A stretch of 64,000 bases of DNA from Chitinophagales bacterium (GTDB taxonomy: Bacteria; Bacteroidota; Bacteroidia; Chitinophagales; Chitinophagaceae). The translations under genes were made by a program, and so were the position numbers. Shown in pieces: positions 39,801 to 48,880 of this stretch. Each line of letters starts with the position of its first letter. Positions within the stretch are counted from its first letter, which is position 1. Location of the stretch: the NCBI GenBank assembly GCA_015654595.1, contig JAATGQ010000073.1, forward strand, positions 1 through 64,000, in the 5' to 3' direction. The notes beneath the pieces were generated by a model. It did no database searches, had not been told where the DNA came from, and was given only the letters and a program-made list of their open reading frames with translations.

Positions 39801-40271
39801 CCCTTCGAAGGCGCGACCGCCGGCCGTGAACTCTATCGGGAAGCCAAACTGATGCAAGCCGTCGCCCTCATAAAACAAAACCAATTCAAACGCGCACTAA
39901 CCTTCATCAACCAGGCCCGCCAATGGCCCGAAAACCTCGGCGTCGGCGAACCCTACCCCGAAAACGAAGACCTCCGCCTCGAAGACTGGATGAGCTATCG
40001 CTGCTACACAGCCCTCCATCAAACCACTGCCGCCAGCGCCGCACTGCAAAGCATCCTGCGCTTCCAATCCCGTATCGATAATGGCAATCCCAACTTTATC
40101 CCAGCCAACGATATCCTCATGGATTGGGCCCGCGCCGCCGCCGCCCAACTCAACGCTTCCGCCACCCGCTCAGATGCATCCGTTACCCAACCCGCGCACC
40201 ACGAATCTGAAAATTCACGCCAACCAACAACCGATGCCAATTCACGCATAATAAACGCGTTAGAGAGGTAA
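36888..40271 (+). CDS. DUF5107-type protein with C-terminal TPR repeats
   Basis: YPYFRYDGFTSTATPKKWKVITLENKYIKLLIFPQVGGKVWAAIEKSTNRPFLYFN, GGLEANFGIMGHTPATATPVDYLTRINEDGSASCFIG; TPRs afterwards. Confidence 0.88.
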   Translation: MKKTLVALLFLVAARATAQSTAASAAQSTEAAHHPGSVASSPAQPPTAAISESEQSFPTYDFSDPSPIPLLTPVYPYFRYDGFTSTATPKKWKVITLENKYIKLLIFPQVGGKVWAAIEKSTNRPFLYFNHTVKFRDIAMRGPWTSGGLEANFGIMGHTPATATPVDYLTRINEDGSASCFIGCLDLLTRSYWRVEIRLPSDQALFTTTARWYNTTAQEQPYYHWMNAGLKAGDDLEFIFPGNKYLGHSGEYAAWPANPNAPDQPGVSAAPDQPRVSAAPDQPGVSAAPDQPGVSAAPDQPVAAASQPESISRPGVSAAVAKPINWYKNNDFGGYKSYHVFGRYTDFSGAYWHNDDMGTVRYGTHDDKAGKKIWIWGLSRQGMIWEKLLTDTDGQYVESQSGRLFNQNGDKSTLTPFKHRALAPYESDTWQEYWYPLLGTKGFVAASEYGALNLRIVDGRLHIDFSPTREFEDSLHITAAGKTIYNKYIHFKPLKTFSDSVALTPAGDSSSHRTTTAGDLALSAILGPRHLVYDAAADTLSRPVNAPADFDWTTAYGHYLKGCEALDQKFYPEAELDFDSALAKDHNYLPALAKQAGLYYRNIRYSEALTLAKRALSINTEDGEANFIYGLINEQLGRDVNTRGALMTDVEHAHDSNAGHHYTTDAKDGFDIASLDPAWRSAAEASLARIWLREHNLDHAMASVDKALTAQPQNMEALQLRALIARLQGNTALHTTAIHTILTLDPLNFFARFETAPDSLSAYIKSELPQETYLELGIWYANLGQTNDALAVLRQSPPVPEVRCWIAYLTHQPFDTTHIDPTRSFPFRSETAAVLEALLAKQPGWFLRYQLALIDKDRNRTQEARQLLNASGDEPSFAPFYATRAALSNDSASILHDLQKALTLDPQWRCQKLLAEFYLNHAEYTKAETIAGSFYRSHPQSYIMGMLYAKALLLNHRYAEGDQLLSHLTIIPFEGATAGRELYREAKLMQAVALIKQNQFKRALTFINQARQWPENLGVGEPYPENEDLRLEDWMSYRCYTALHQTTAASAALQSILRFQSRIDNGNPNFIPANDILMDWARAAAAQLNASATRSDASVTQPAHHESENSRQPTTDANSRIINALER
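37668..37800 (+). repeat. 27-bp coding tandem repeat (APDQPGVSA)n within the DUF5107 gene
   Basis: APDQPGVSA-APDQPRVSA-APDQPGVSA-APDQPGVSA-APDQPVAAA in the translation. Confidence 0.9.
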
Positions 40272-40332
40272 AAAAAGTTTTTCAAAGTCGTGTTCATTTT
40301 TTCCTAACATTTGCTTCCTAACCTTTATCGTT

Positions 40333-40788
40333 ATGGATTTGGAGTGGTATGAATTTGAGGTAGTAGGAGATTATTCGGAATACGAGTTTAATAGTATTGG
40401 GGCAAAAGGTATTATAAAGAAGAGCGTTAAATTTACCCCTTTCAAAGCCGGGAATGCCATTTTTATCAATCTCTCTTTTGGTGACAAAGACAGCAAGACA
40501 GGAAAGGTTGACGACGGTGTAATAACGAACAATGGCGATCCTGAAAAGGTGTTGGCAACCATCGCATTTATCGTGATTCTATATCTGGACCTACATCCTG
40601 ATGCGCTTATTTACGCCGAAGGTCGTACACCTGCCAGGACCAGAATGTATCAAATGAGTATAAATCGAAACTCTAAAGAGATCAGAAAAAAGGTTTCAAT
40701 TTATGGTTTTACTGAAGACAATGAGTTACAACCTTTTAAAAGAAAAATCAATTATACCGCATTCCTGATCACAAAAAAAACTTTCTGA
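40333..40788 (+). CDS. DUF6934-like hypothetical protein
   Basis: 151 aa; YEFEVVGDYSEYEFNSIGAKGIIKKSVKFTPF...YLDLHPDALIYAEGRTPARTRMYQMSINRN. Confidence 0.65.
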   Translation: MDLEWYEFEVVGDYSEYEFNSIGAKGIIKKSVKFTPFKAGNAIFINLSFGDKDSKTGKVDDGVITNNGDPEKVLATIAFIVILYLDLHPDALIYAEGRTPARTRMYQMSINRNSKEIRKKVSIYGFTEDNELQPFKRKINYTAFLITKKTF

Positions 40789-40819
40789 GACTTAATTCAT
40801 TTTCGTAAATTTATTAATC

Positions 40820-40999
40820 ATGAAAAAAGAAGATTTTTTTCAAAAAGCGCTTCAGCAAGCAAAGGTTATGAAAGTGAATCCCGACATTCAATCGTGTGAT
40901 GACGATCCTTATGTCCTGGATAAAATAAAAGCCGCAAAAGAGCGGCTAAGCAAAGTTCCACCGGACCAACTAAAAAAAATAACAAAAAGGAAAGCTTAA
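40820..40999 (+). CDS. small 59-aa hypothetical protein, partner of DUF6934 gene (not in ORF track)
   Basis: Own reading of sequence: MKKEDFFQKALQQAKVMKVNPDIQSCDDDPYVLDKIKAAKERLSKVPPDQLKKITKRKA*; 31 bp after the upstream stop. Confidence 0.7.
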   Translation: MKKEDFFQKALQQAKVMKVNPDIQSCDDDPYVLDKIKAAKERLSKVPPDQLKKITKRKA

Positions 41000-41011
41000 G
41001 CTTTCCTTTTT
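40984..41011. terminator. Bidirectional terminator-like perfect palindrome
   Basis: AAAAAGGAAAGCTT/AAGCTTTCCTTTTT, flanked by T-rich sequence on both strands; lies between convergent genes. Confidence 0.8.
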
Positions 41012-41029
41012 TAATTCAATAACCATCGA

Positions 41030-42544
41030 CTACTCCTTCACAAACGTATACCCATCCTCCTCCACGAAATCACTCTGCTTCGTCTCCAACGAAACAACCC
41101 TCCCCCCATTCACCGCAAACTTCGTCGAAAATATCCCATACTCGATATTATCATACGCCAACAACCACTCTCCATTATCCATATAATCCAGCCGCGCCGT
41201 CAGGTGATCATGACTATTAAACTTAACCGCCAATCCCTTCCCTGACTGCACGATATCCAATGACCCATACAAAGGATGGGTATAATGTCCGCAATACGCG
41301 CTCAACGGCAAAGAAGGTGCCGCACCCTTCACCCGGGCCTGCCATGCATGGATCGTCTTTAAGGTATCCTGCATCGTCTTCTCAAATCGGGTAAGATAAA
41401 ACTTACTCCGGTCGGTATACGGTACATCCAGATAAGCATCCAGCAGCTGATGCCGCAACGCCACATAAAAATTCTGATTGTCCTGGTTCGTCAGGATAGC
41501 GATACCCAGCTTTTCTTCGGGTACAAAAGTGAGAATACTCACCATCCCACCGGCGCCGCCGGTATGCCAGTATACCTGACGACCATTGTAGTCGCCAACC
41601 TCAAGCCCCAGCCCATACCCCGTGATGTGCGTCGGCAGGACGGAAGAACGCTGGCTCGAAATGATGGAGTTGATCGTCCTGGTAGTCTGCAAGACGGCAA
41701 AAGGTAAAACGCGCCGCCCATCGTATCGTCCACTATCCAGCTGAAACAACAGCCAGTGACTCAGATCGGAAACACTGCTGATCAGATCGGCAGCCGGCCC
41801 GAGATTATCCCAATGGTCATAGGGCACGGGATGAAGCGAACCCGAAAAGCTCGTCGTATAAGGCGTCGCCAGCGTCACCCCCGAAGGTACCAGCGTAAGG
41901 CTCGTATAGGTATGCTGCATCTGTAAAGGCTTGAGGAGGCTGTCGGAAACGTAACTCTCCCACTGCTGCCCGGTCACCGCGGGTATGACCTGGCCCGCCG
42001 TCAGAAAACAGCTGTTGCAGTAGCCCCAGGTCTGACGGAAAGGCGCACCGGGTTTCATCAATCGCATTTTGTGCATGATCTCCTCCCGGGACAAGTTACT
42101 GTTCCAGTAGGTAAAGTCTCCCTGAAAAGTCTTGGTGCCGATACGATGACAAAGGATATCCCGGATAGAAACCAGCTGCGTGCTCAGGGTATCGTAAAGT
42201 CGGAAGTCCGGCAGATACCGGGTCACCTTATCATCGAGCGACAGCTTGTGATCGTATTCCAGCTGCGCCAATGCCGTAGCCGTAAACAATTTGGTATTGC
42301 TGGCGATCATAAACAAGGTATTCGCGTCTACGGGAGTAGAGCTTCCAGCAGTTTTTACACCGTACCCTTTCATGACCACCACCTTTCCGTCTTTGACGAT
42401 AACGATCGCCATGCCCGGGATCTGCCAGTCTTTCATGCCGCGTGAAACATAGCTATCGAGACTGTCGCTTACAAAAGAGGGCCCCTGGGCCAAAAGAAGA
42501 CCAGCGGGTAAAAAGAGGGTTAGCAGGAATAATTTTATCTTCAT
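41030..42544 (-). CDS. serine hydrolase (class C beta-lactamase-like)
   Basis: TLFMIASNTKLFTATALAQLEYDHKLSLDDKV (SxxK), YCNSCF (YxN-like), HTGGAGGM. Confidence 0.93.
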   Translation of the reverse strand: MKIKLFLLTLFLPAGLLLAQGPSFVSDSLDSYVSRGMKDWQIPGMAIVIVKDGKVVVMKGYGVKTAGSSTPVDANTLFMIASNTKLFTATALAQLEYDHKLSLDDKVTRYLPDFRLYDTLSTQLVSIRDILCHRIGTKTFQGDFTYWNSNLSREEIMHKMRLMKPGAPFRQTWGYCNSCFLTAGQVIPAVTGQQWESYVSDSLLKPLQMQHTYTSLTLVPSGVTLATPYTTSFSGSLHPVPYDHWDNLGPAADLISSVSDLSHWLLFQLDSGRYDGRRVLPFAVLQTTRTINSIISSQRSSVLPTHITGYGLGLEVGDYNGRQVYWHTGGAGGMVSILTFVPEEKLGIAILTNQDNQNFYVALRHQLLDAYLDVPYTDRSKFYLTRFEKTMQDTLKTIHAWQARVKGAAPSLPLSAYCGHYTHPLYGSLDIVQSGKGLAVKFNSHDHLTARLDYMDNGEWLLAYDNIEYGIFSTKFAVNGGRVVSLETKQSDFVEEDGYTFVKE

Positions 42545-42555
42545 AGTCTAAAATT

Positions 42556-43080
42556 ATGAAAATAGTTCTGCTTTTGCTGTTGGGGCCGCTGGCGGCCTTC
42601 TGTCAGCCTCGTCTGGTAAAAATGCAATTATTCGATAACCACGTCGGGCTGATGGCGCCCGAAGGGCTATCCGATATCCGCCCCGAACTCTGGCGTTCGA
42701 AATACCCTGATCGGCCCAAACCGCAGCTCGCCCTGAGCGACAGCACAGGGCTGACCGATCTGATCGGCCAATACAACGACCAGGATATCCAGGAAGAACA
42801 GTTGGATGCCACTATTACACTTCAGGTAAAAGCAATAAAAAAATCGTCCCCCGGTATCAGCATCGTGAAAAAAGAGGTCCGTCCTGTCAACGGGAAAAAA
42901 GTAGCAGTTATAAAATTCCTGTCCGACGGTCTGGACGAAAGAATGTTCAATTGTTATTTCTTTACGGCGATGAATGGCAAACTCCTCTTTTTCCTGGCCG
43001 ATGTGTCTTTCTTTACGTCGGCGTCTGGATGGGAATCCTTCCACCAGTCGCCAAACAGCTTACCCCATTCCTGGATATAG
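42556..43080 (+). CDS. secreted hypothetical protein, probably with altered 3' end
   Basis: Signal peptide MKIVLLLLLGPLAAFCQ; last ~40 codons overlap a convergent gene. Confidence 0.6.
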   Translation: MKIVLLLLLGPLAAFCQPRLVKMQLFDNHVGLMAPEGLSDIRPELWRSKYPDRPKPQLALSDSTGLTDLIGQYNDQDIQEEQLDATITLQVKAIKKSSPGISIVKKEVRPVNGKKVAVIKFLSDGLDERMFNCYFFTAMNGKLLFFLADVSFFTSASGWESFHQSPNSLPHSWI

Positions 43081-43814
43081 TGGTAATATTCGTAGTCCGT
43101 CTCACAGCTTTGTATAAACTCTTTGGTTGGCCGATACTGACGCATAAATGTATCCAATGCCGGCGGCTGTAGTCCTGTCAGTCTCTTGACCAATGCTCTG
43201 TTGAACTTATGATCGATGTAGCGGTCCTGCTCTTCCTGCTCCAGGCGAGCCTGCAAGGCTTCCATCTGCCGGTTCTTCTTGCCGTTAAACATCATGTCCA
43301 GGTTCAGGCCAATGCCTAACCCCGCGCCCCGCTGGGACATTTTCATATTGCTGAGGTAGCTGCTGTTGTAATCAAAAACCTTCTGATAGTCCTTACGGTT
43401 CTGAACAGAATCGGTCACATAATCTTTTGGTCTGACCAATACGGTAGGAAGTGAATCGACATTTACATTCAAACTAAGATTCATCGGACCGTCATCCGGT
43501 ATCCAGGCAACAGGGATCTTCGTGGTTCCCCGCCCGACATAAGAGAACACGATCGAATCCTCTTTTGGCAGCCGGATACTATAGTTACCTGCTGAATCCG
43601 TCATCGTACCGATCCCGCTGCTGCTGCCCAATACGCTGACGCCAGGCAAGGCGAAACGCTGGCTTTCGTCATAGATCCTACCGTATATACGCATGGTTTT
43701 GACGCCCTGATCCGTAGCCGGTTTTGCCGGAGACGTCTGGGCATGGACATGACCGGAAAATAGTACGGCTGCAATAGCCCAGAAGCCTTTTAGCAGGAGT
43801 TTTGTCTGTTTCAT
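42954..43814 (-). CDS. carboxypeptidase-like regulatory-domain (TonB-plug-like N-terminus) protein
   Basis: TMRIYGRIYDESQRFALPGVSVLGSSSGIGTMTDSAGNYSIRLPKEDSIVFSYVGRGT. Confidence 0.8.
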   Translation of the reverse strand: MKQTKLLLKGFWAIAAVLFSGHVHAQTSPAKPATDQGVKTMRIYGRIYDESQRFALPGVSVLGSSSGIGTMTDSAGNYSIRLPKEDSIVFSYVGRGTTKIPVAWIPDDGPMNLSLNVNVDSLPTVLVRPKDYVTDSVQNRKDYQKVFDYNSSYLSNMKMSQRGAGLGIGLNLDMMFNGKKNRQMEALQARLEQEEQDRYIDHKFNRALVKRLTGLQPPALDTFMRQYRPTKEFIQSCETDYEYYHYIQEWGKLFGDWWKDSHPDADVKKDTSARKKRSLPFIAVKK

Positions 43815-43929
43815 TTTCGAAACCGAAAACTAAGCCGGCCGCGTAGAACAGCAACACAATAAGATGTTATTTAACAATATATTTATCGATTAAAGTACCC
43901 AGTTGAACTCCAGCAACGCATAAACGGAA

Positions 43930-44829
43930 TTAGTAAGTAACATATTTCTCCGTAAAACTCCCATCGGCATAAAGGTCGATCAGCCCATAGCCAGGAGCCG
44001 TCTGCCGGCTGTTGCCTTCCCACCAGGCACCGCTGACCGCGCCGTCGCAGATATAAGTAACATTGTTGTACACCAGCTTTTCCCGAAGATGGATATGCCC
44101 GCTGAGACAAAGCTTTACACTGGGATACTGATAAAAGAGGTTGATGATCTTTGACGTATCGGTATGCATATCTCCGCCCAACATCACCCATTTATTGACG
44201 ATATCGTCTTCTATCAGATTCGTTGCTGTCAGGATCGGAATATGCGTCATCACACAGACCGGCGTCGTCGATGACGTGGAGTTCAACTCCTTCTCCAGCC
44301 AGCTCATCTGCTCTTCGCCCAGCTTGCCGATATACCAGGTATTGTCGATATCAAGATGAACGCTGTCCAGGATAATGAACTTCCATCCGGCTCTCTCAAA
44401 GCTGTAATAAGGTGTTGCCAGACCGATCTGATCCATCGAAAACTTCTTTCCATAGAGCGCCTGCCCCTTATCGTCCTCATTCCACCATACATCGTGATTC
44501 CCAAGGGTATAGTGCATCGGAAGCGAGCACTCCGCCCTGATGACCGAATGCCACAAGTTCCATTGGGTGTTGATCGCGTCCAGGTTCTCCTTGTTCATGT
44601 CGAATACGATGTCACCGCCATTGAGGATCATATCTGGTTTCTGCGACTGTACATGATGCAGACAGCGGCGGAACCGATCCGGCGCCCCAAACTTATCCTT
44701 CAAATGCACATCCGTCAGATGCGCGACCCGAAGCACAGGTGCAGCTTCCGGGTTATCCTTCAAAAACGCAGGAAGGGCGGGAAGCGCCAGCAACCCGCCC
44801 ATATTCTTGAGTAATGTTCTTCTTTTCAT
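43930..44829 (-). CDS. metallophosphoesterase (calcineurin-like)
   Basis: Tat-like MKRRTLLKNMGGLLALP; HLTDVHLKD, LNGGDIVFD, LGNHDVW, CLSGHIHL. Confidence 0.92.
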   Translation of the reverse strand: MKRRTLLKNMGGLLALPALPAFLKDNPEAAPVLRVAHLTDVHLKDKFGAPDRFRRCLHHVQSQKPDMILNGGDIVFDMNKENLDAINTQWNLWHSVIRAECSLPMHYTLGNHDVWWNEDDKGQALYGKKFSMDQIGLATPYYSFERAGWKFIILDSVHLDIDNTWYIGKLGEEQMSWLEKELNSTSSTTPVCVMTHIPILTATNLIEDDIVNKWVMLGGDMHTDTSKIINLFYQYPSVKLCLSGHIHLREKLVYNNVTYICDGAVSGAWWEGNSRQTAPGYGLIDLYADGSFTEKYVTY

Positions 44830-44942
44830 TGTCCCAGCAAGATCGTACAAAACTGCGGTCATCCCAGGCCGTTTAAAAAAATTCAGGATTTAGTAACAAA
44901 AGTCAGATATTGTGTCCAATTATCAACACCCAAACCTAATTT

Positions 44943-45497
44943 ATGTCAAACATGCATTCCTTCCCCGGAAAAACCCGTAGTTTTTTTGCCCGTACCGCAT
45001 CCCTGGCCTTTATCGCAGCAACAGTCTTCTTCGCCCCGGCCTGTCACAAATCCAACGGCAACTCTAACCCCACCTACTACCTGAAGGCCTCCATCAATGG
45101 CAAAGACACCACCTTTAGCGTCAACGCCCTCGCAAAGACGATGTCAGCCGTCGGCTACAATGATCTCATCCTCGAAGGCAGTTACAAATCCGGCCTAACT
45201 TTTCCCGGCCTGACCTTTACCATCGCATCGACTTCAGCCATTGTAGCAGGTACCTATACCTCAGGCACTTACAACACCGGTTCAGTGAGCGCAGTCTACT
45301 ACCCTACCGGCAGCAATGCCCTCTACGGCCCATCGGAAGGCGTAACCGGCGTTAACCCTTTTACGATCGTCATTACTTCATTAGACACCAAAACGGTAAA
45401 AGGAACCTTCTCCGGCGACCTCGCTATTATCGATTTCAACGGTAATGTCGTCGACAAAAAGACATTTACTAACGGGCAGTTCAACCTGCAGTTCTAA
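44943..45497 (+). CDS. hypothetical lipoprotein
   Basis: Leader FIAATVFFAPACHKSNGNS; beta-rich KGTFSGDLAIIDFNGNVVDKKTFTNGQFN. Confidence 0.7.
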   Translation: MSNMHSFPGKTRSFFARTASLAFIAATVFFAPACHKSNGNSNPTYYLKASINGKDTTFSVNALAKTMSAVGYNDLILEGSYKSGLTFPGLTFTIASTSAIVAGTYTSGTYNTGSVSAVYYPTGSNALYGPSEGVTGVNPFTIVITSLDTKTVKGTFSGDLAIIDFNGNVVDKKTFTNGQFNLQF

Positions 45498-45506
45498 AAA
45501 TATAAC

Positions 45507-45536
45507 ACGGCCCTCAAGTTAAGGGCCGTGCTTTTA
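45507..45536 (+). terminator. Rho-independent terminator
   Basis: CACGGCCCT-N7-AGGGCCGTG followed by CTTTT. Confidence 0.8.
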
Positions 45537-45585
45537 TAATCACGTCTTATATACCCGACCGTTGAGCAGTCGATTAAGCCGCAGG

Positions 45586-46167
45586 CTACAATATACCCTT
45601 CAATCTCAAATGCTGCAGCAACATGATCGTCTTCGCATCCTTGATCTCCCCGCTCTCCATCATGGCAAACGCATCGGCAAAAGACAGCTCCATCACTTCG
45701 ATATCTTCCTGCTCTTCCTCTAATCCACCCCCTTCGCCCACCTTCATCTCCGCAGTATACTCCCAGATAAAAAAGTAAAGGATCTCCGTTACCGACCCGG
45801 GAGACATATATGCTTCAAATACTTTCTGGACATTGCTCACGCGATAACCGGTCTCCTCCTCGGTCTCCCGGAGAATAGCCGTCTCGGGACTGTCCTTATC
45901 CAATAAACCTGCACAGACTTCTATCAACAAGCCCGAAGGATTTCCGTTCACATAAGTCGGCAGCCTGAACTGCCTCGTCAGAATAACCGTCTCGCTCTCT
46001 TTATTGTATAAAAGGATCGCTGCGCCATTGCCCCGGTCATAGGCCTCCCGGACCTTTTGCTTCCACACGCCTTTTTTGTCGAGATAATCGTAAGTATACT
46101 TTCTGAGGATATAATGATTCTTCGAAAGGATCTCTTCCTTCTTGATCCTGATAGGAGGGTTTGGCAT
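45586..46167 (-). CDS. NUDIX hydrolase (NudK-like)
   Basis: [22 protein letters not shown] Nudix box; start [12 protein letters not shown] at 46167. Confidence 0.9.
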   Translation of the reverse strand: MPNPPIRIKKEEILSKNHYILRKYTYDYLDKKGVWKQKVREAYDRGNGAAILLYNKESETVILTRQFRLPTYVNGNPSGLLIEVCAGLLDKDSPETAILRETEEETGYRVSNVQKVFEAYMSPGSVTEILYFFIWEYTAEMKVGEGGGLEEEQEDIEVMELSFADAFAMMESGEIKDAKTIMLLQHLRLKGIL

Positions 46168-46209
46168 ATGCTTTTTTTTGACGGACCTAAATATACGATA
46201 TTTGCCCCT

Positions 46210-47253
46210 ATGAGAAAGCATAACCTCCTGTTCTTGACCATCTTCTGCACGTGTCTCGCACAGACGCAAACCCAGGCGCAAACCGCTCGGTCCGCCGCTG
46301 CGACGCCGGCATCCAACGCCGCAGGCAACCCCACCTCAGGCATCCCCACCTCAGGCAACCCCATCTTCCCCGGATGGTATGCCGACCCGGAAACTTTTAT
46401 CATCGGCAAAACCTATTGGGTCTTCCCAACCTACTCCGCCCCTTATAACAAGCAGGTATTCTTCGATGCCTTCTCCTCAAAAGACCTTATCCACTGGGAT
46501 AAACATCCTCATATATTCGACACCACTACTATCCGATGGGCTCACCGTGCCATGTGGGCGCCCGCCTTTACGGAAAAGGATGGCAAGTACTATTTCTTCT
46601 TCGGCGCCAATGACATCCAGAACGATTCGACTATAGGCGGTATCGGCGTCGCCGTTGCCTCCAAACCCGAAGGCCCTTATAAGGATTACCTCGGCCGCCC
46701 GCTCATCGATAAATTCTACCATGGCGCTCAACCCATCGACCAGATGGTCTTCAAGGATAAGGACGGCCAGTATTATATGATCTATGGAGGCTGGGGCCAT
46801 TGTAATATTGCAAAACTCAATAAAGACTTCACCGGCTTCGAAACCTTTCCCGACGGCACGACCTTCAAAGAGATCACGCCAAAGGAATACGTCGAAGGTC
46901 CCTATATGATCTACCGGAAAGGAAAGTATTATTTCATGTGGTCGGAAGGCGGCTGGACAGGCCCCGATTATTCGGTTGCTTATGCTATCGCCGATTCTCC
47001 AACCGGCCCCTTCCAACGCATCGGAAAGATCCTGCAACAGGATATGTCTGTAGCTACCGGCGCCGGCCACAACTCGATATTCCACATCCCCGGAACCGAC
47101 GATTATTATATCGTCTATCACCGCCGGCCGCTGACCGAGACGGATGGCAACCACCGCGCAACCTGTATAGACCATCTTTATTTTAACGAAGACGGGACCA
47201 TCAAACCGGTGACCATCACGAAAGAAGGGGTCACTGCCAGAAAGATAAAATAA
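46210..47253 (+). CDS. glycoside hydrolase family 43-like protein
   Basis: [58 protein letters not shown]. Confidence 0.9.
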   Translation: MRKHNLLFLTIFCTCLAQTQTQAQTARSAAATPASNAAGNPTSGIPTSGNPIFPGWYADPETFIIGKTYWVFPTYSAPYNKQVFFDAFSSKDLIHWDKHPHIFDTTTIRWAHRAMWAPAFTEKDGKYYFFFGANDIQNDSTIGGIGVAVASKPEGPYKDYLGRPLIDKFYHGAQPIDQMVFKDKDGQYYMIYGGWGHCNIAKLNKDFTGFETFPDGTTFKEITPKEYVEGPYMIYRKGKYYFMWSEGGWTGPDYSVAYAIADSPTGPFQRIGKILQQDMSVATGAGHNSIFHIPGTDDYYIVYHRRPLTETDGNHRATCIDHLYFNEDGTIKPVTITKEGVTARKIK

Positions 47254-47681
47254 AGTATCCCCTATACTTGTAATCACCTCCCCCAGCCCGCCACATTTGC
47301 CAAATAAAGCTCGTAGATCTACGAGCTTTTACTTTGGGTAATACCCGACACTAAGTACTTGTTCCTAAAGGGCGGTAAGTTTACCGCTGAACTCCCCAAA
47401 TGTCCACCGCAATTATTGGGACAGCGATGGCTTTCGGCGCATCTTTGTATCACCAAAATAAATATAAACAACACGTTATCCAGTACCCTGCAAATCACTG
47501 AAAGCCTTGAATCCAAGATCCGTAGAACCGAAAGACCCAGACCCAAATCCCCTTTTTAAAACCGACAATCCAATTCCGTAAGAGCATTCTGATCCGCACT
47601 GTGAAAACACCCCTCGAGCCGTTGCTATCCAAAATCCGAAAAGCCGCCCCATCCCCAATCTTTCTTAAACCTCTAAATACT

Positions 47682-47710
47682 AAAAAACCCGCCGATCGTG
47701 GCGGGTTTTC
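47682..47710 (-). terminator. Terminator of S1/P1 nuclease gene
   Basis: AAAACCCGCCACGATCGGCGGGTTTTTT on the minus strand. Confidence 0.8.
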
Positions 47711-47734
47711 GTATGTAACACTATTACTATATTA

Positions 47735-48880
47735 CTATTGTTTCTCGATCATTTTGGGATCGGTGACGATGATCTCGGACTTCCCATTATAGTCGATCAA
47801 CTTCCCCGTGACACAAATGGTTTGTCCTTCCAGCCCTTCATAGGCGCCCTTTGCCGCATCCTTTAGCACCACCGTCAGCAGCTGATTCGGATAGGCTGCC
47901 CCCAGATTCAACAGCGTCATCCCGCCAAGCACCTTATACCCGGCAACAGACCCGCAAGTACGGACATTTTCATCTAAATGCTTGCCAGCGTCGTGGATAT
48001 CGACCACAACAGGCTTTGTCCCAGGCGCAGGAGCAGCGCTCCCGCCGATAGCCGCCGAACCATTGGCTACGCCGGCGCCAGTTACCAGCCCATTCTTAAA
48101 GATCTCATTCAGGACCCCAGCCAGCCGGATCCCCGCCTGATCGATCCGCTGCTCGATGATCCCAATATGCTCCTGGTAGTAAGAATCATCGATAGCGCGG
48201 CTCTTCATCGCGTCTACCTCTGCATATAATTTGGAACTGATCTCATAGCTCTCCCATATCCATTTTATCAGGGGATCACTTTGCCAGGTCTTGACCTGCG
48301 CCGCAGAAGCATGATCATATTTCCCCGCCATCTGCTCATAACTCAATCCCTGATGATCGATCAGCTTGCTATCCCAAACGCTGTGCAGATTCGCTCCCTT
48401 TCCTTCGTAATTCAACTGGATCGTGTTACCGCCCTTGTCCTCTTCCCTGCTGATGTGCATAGGCTGATGAAGATCGCCGACAAAGTGAACGACAAACTTC
48501 AACGCCTCAGCCTTCTGCTCTTTGGAAGCATTCTTATCTCTTAATATCGCTTCCTCTTTCAACATGGCGCTATAGACATTAGCCTTTGAGATCCCCTCGA
48601 CCGTCTTCTGAAAATCGGAATAGGTCAACCCCAACGGCAGGTTGATATAATGCCAGGGCTCTGTATGCTTATACTCCGGCGTCATCCGGGCCTCATCTGC
48701 CCAGGTAGCCACATCCGCAAGGGTCTGGCTGTCCAGCAGCTCTTTTACCGCGGCCTTCGCCTCGGAGCTAAGATGGTTTTCGGCTATTTTTCCAATGGTA
48801 CGATGCCCTGTAACGCCCCAGGAGAGCAGTACGACGGTTGAGAATGCCGCAACGGCAAAAAGAAGGAGCTTTTTCTTCAT
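47735..48880 (-). CDS. S1/P1 nuclease with C-terminal OB-like extension
   Basis: LSWGVTGHRTIGKIAENHL, WHYINLPLG, VVHFVGDLHQPMHIS, NLHSVWDSKLID; C-terminal ENVRTCGSVAGYK...ICVTGKLIDYNGKSEIIVTDP. Confidence 0.92.
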   Translation of the reverse strand: MKKKLLLFAVAAFSTVVLLSWGVTGHRTIGKIAENHLSSEAKAAVKELLDSQTLADVATWADEARMTPEYKHTEPWHYINLPLGLTYSDFQKTVEGISKANVYSAMLKEEAILRDKNASKEQKAEALKFVVHFVGDLHQPMHISREEDKGGNTIQLNYEGKGANLHSVWDSKLIDHQGLSYEQMAGKYDHASAAQVKTWQSDPLIKWIWESYEISSKLYAEVDAMKSRAIDDSYYQEHIGIIEQRIDQAGIRLAGVLNEIFKNGLVTGAGVANGSAAIGGSAAPAPGTKPVVVDIHDAGKHLDENVRTCGSVAGYKVLGGMTLLNLGAAYPNQLLTVVLKDAAKGAYEGLEGQTICVTGKLIDYNGKSEIIVTDPKMIEKQ

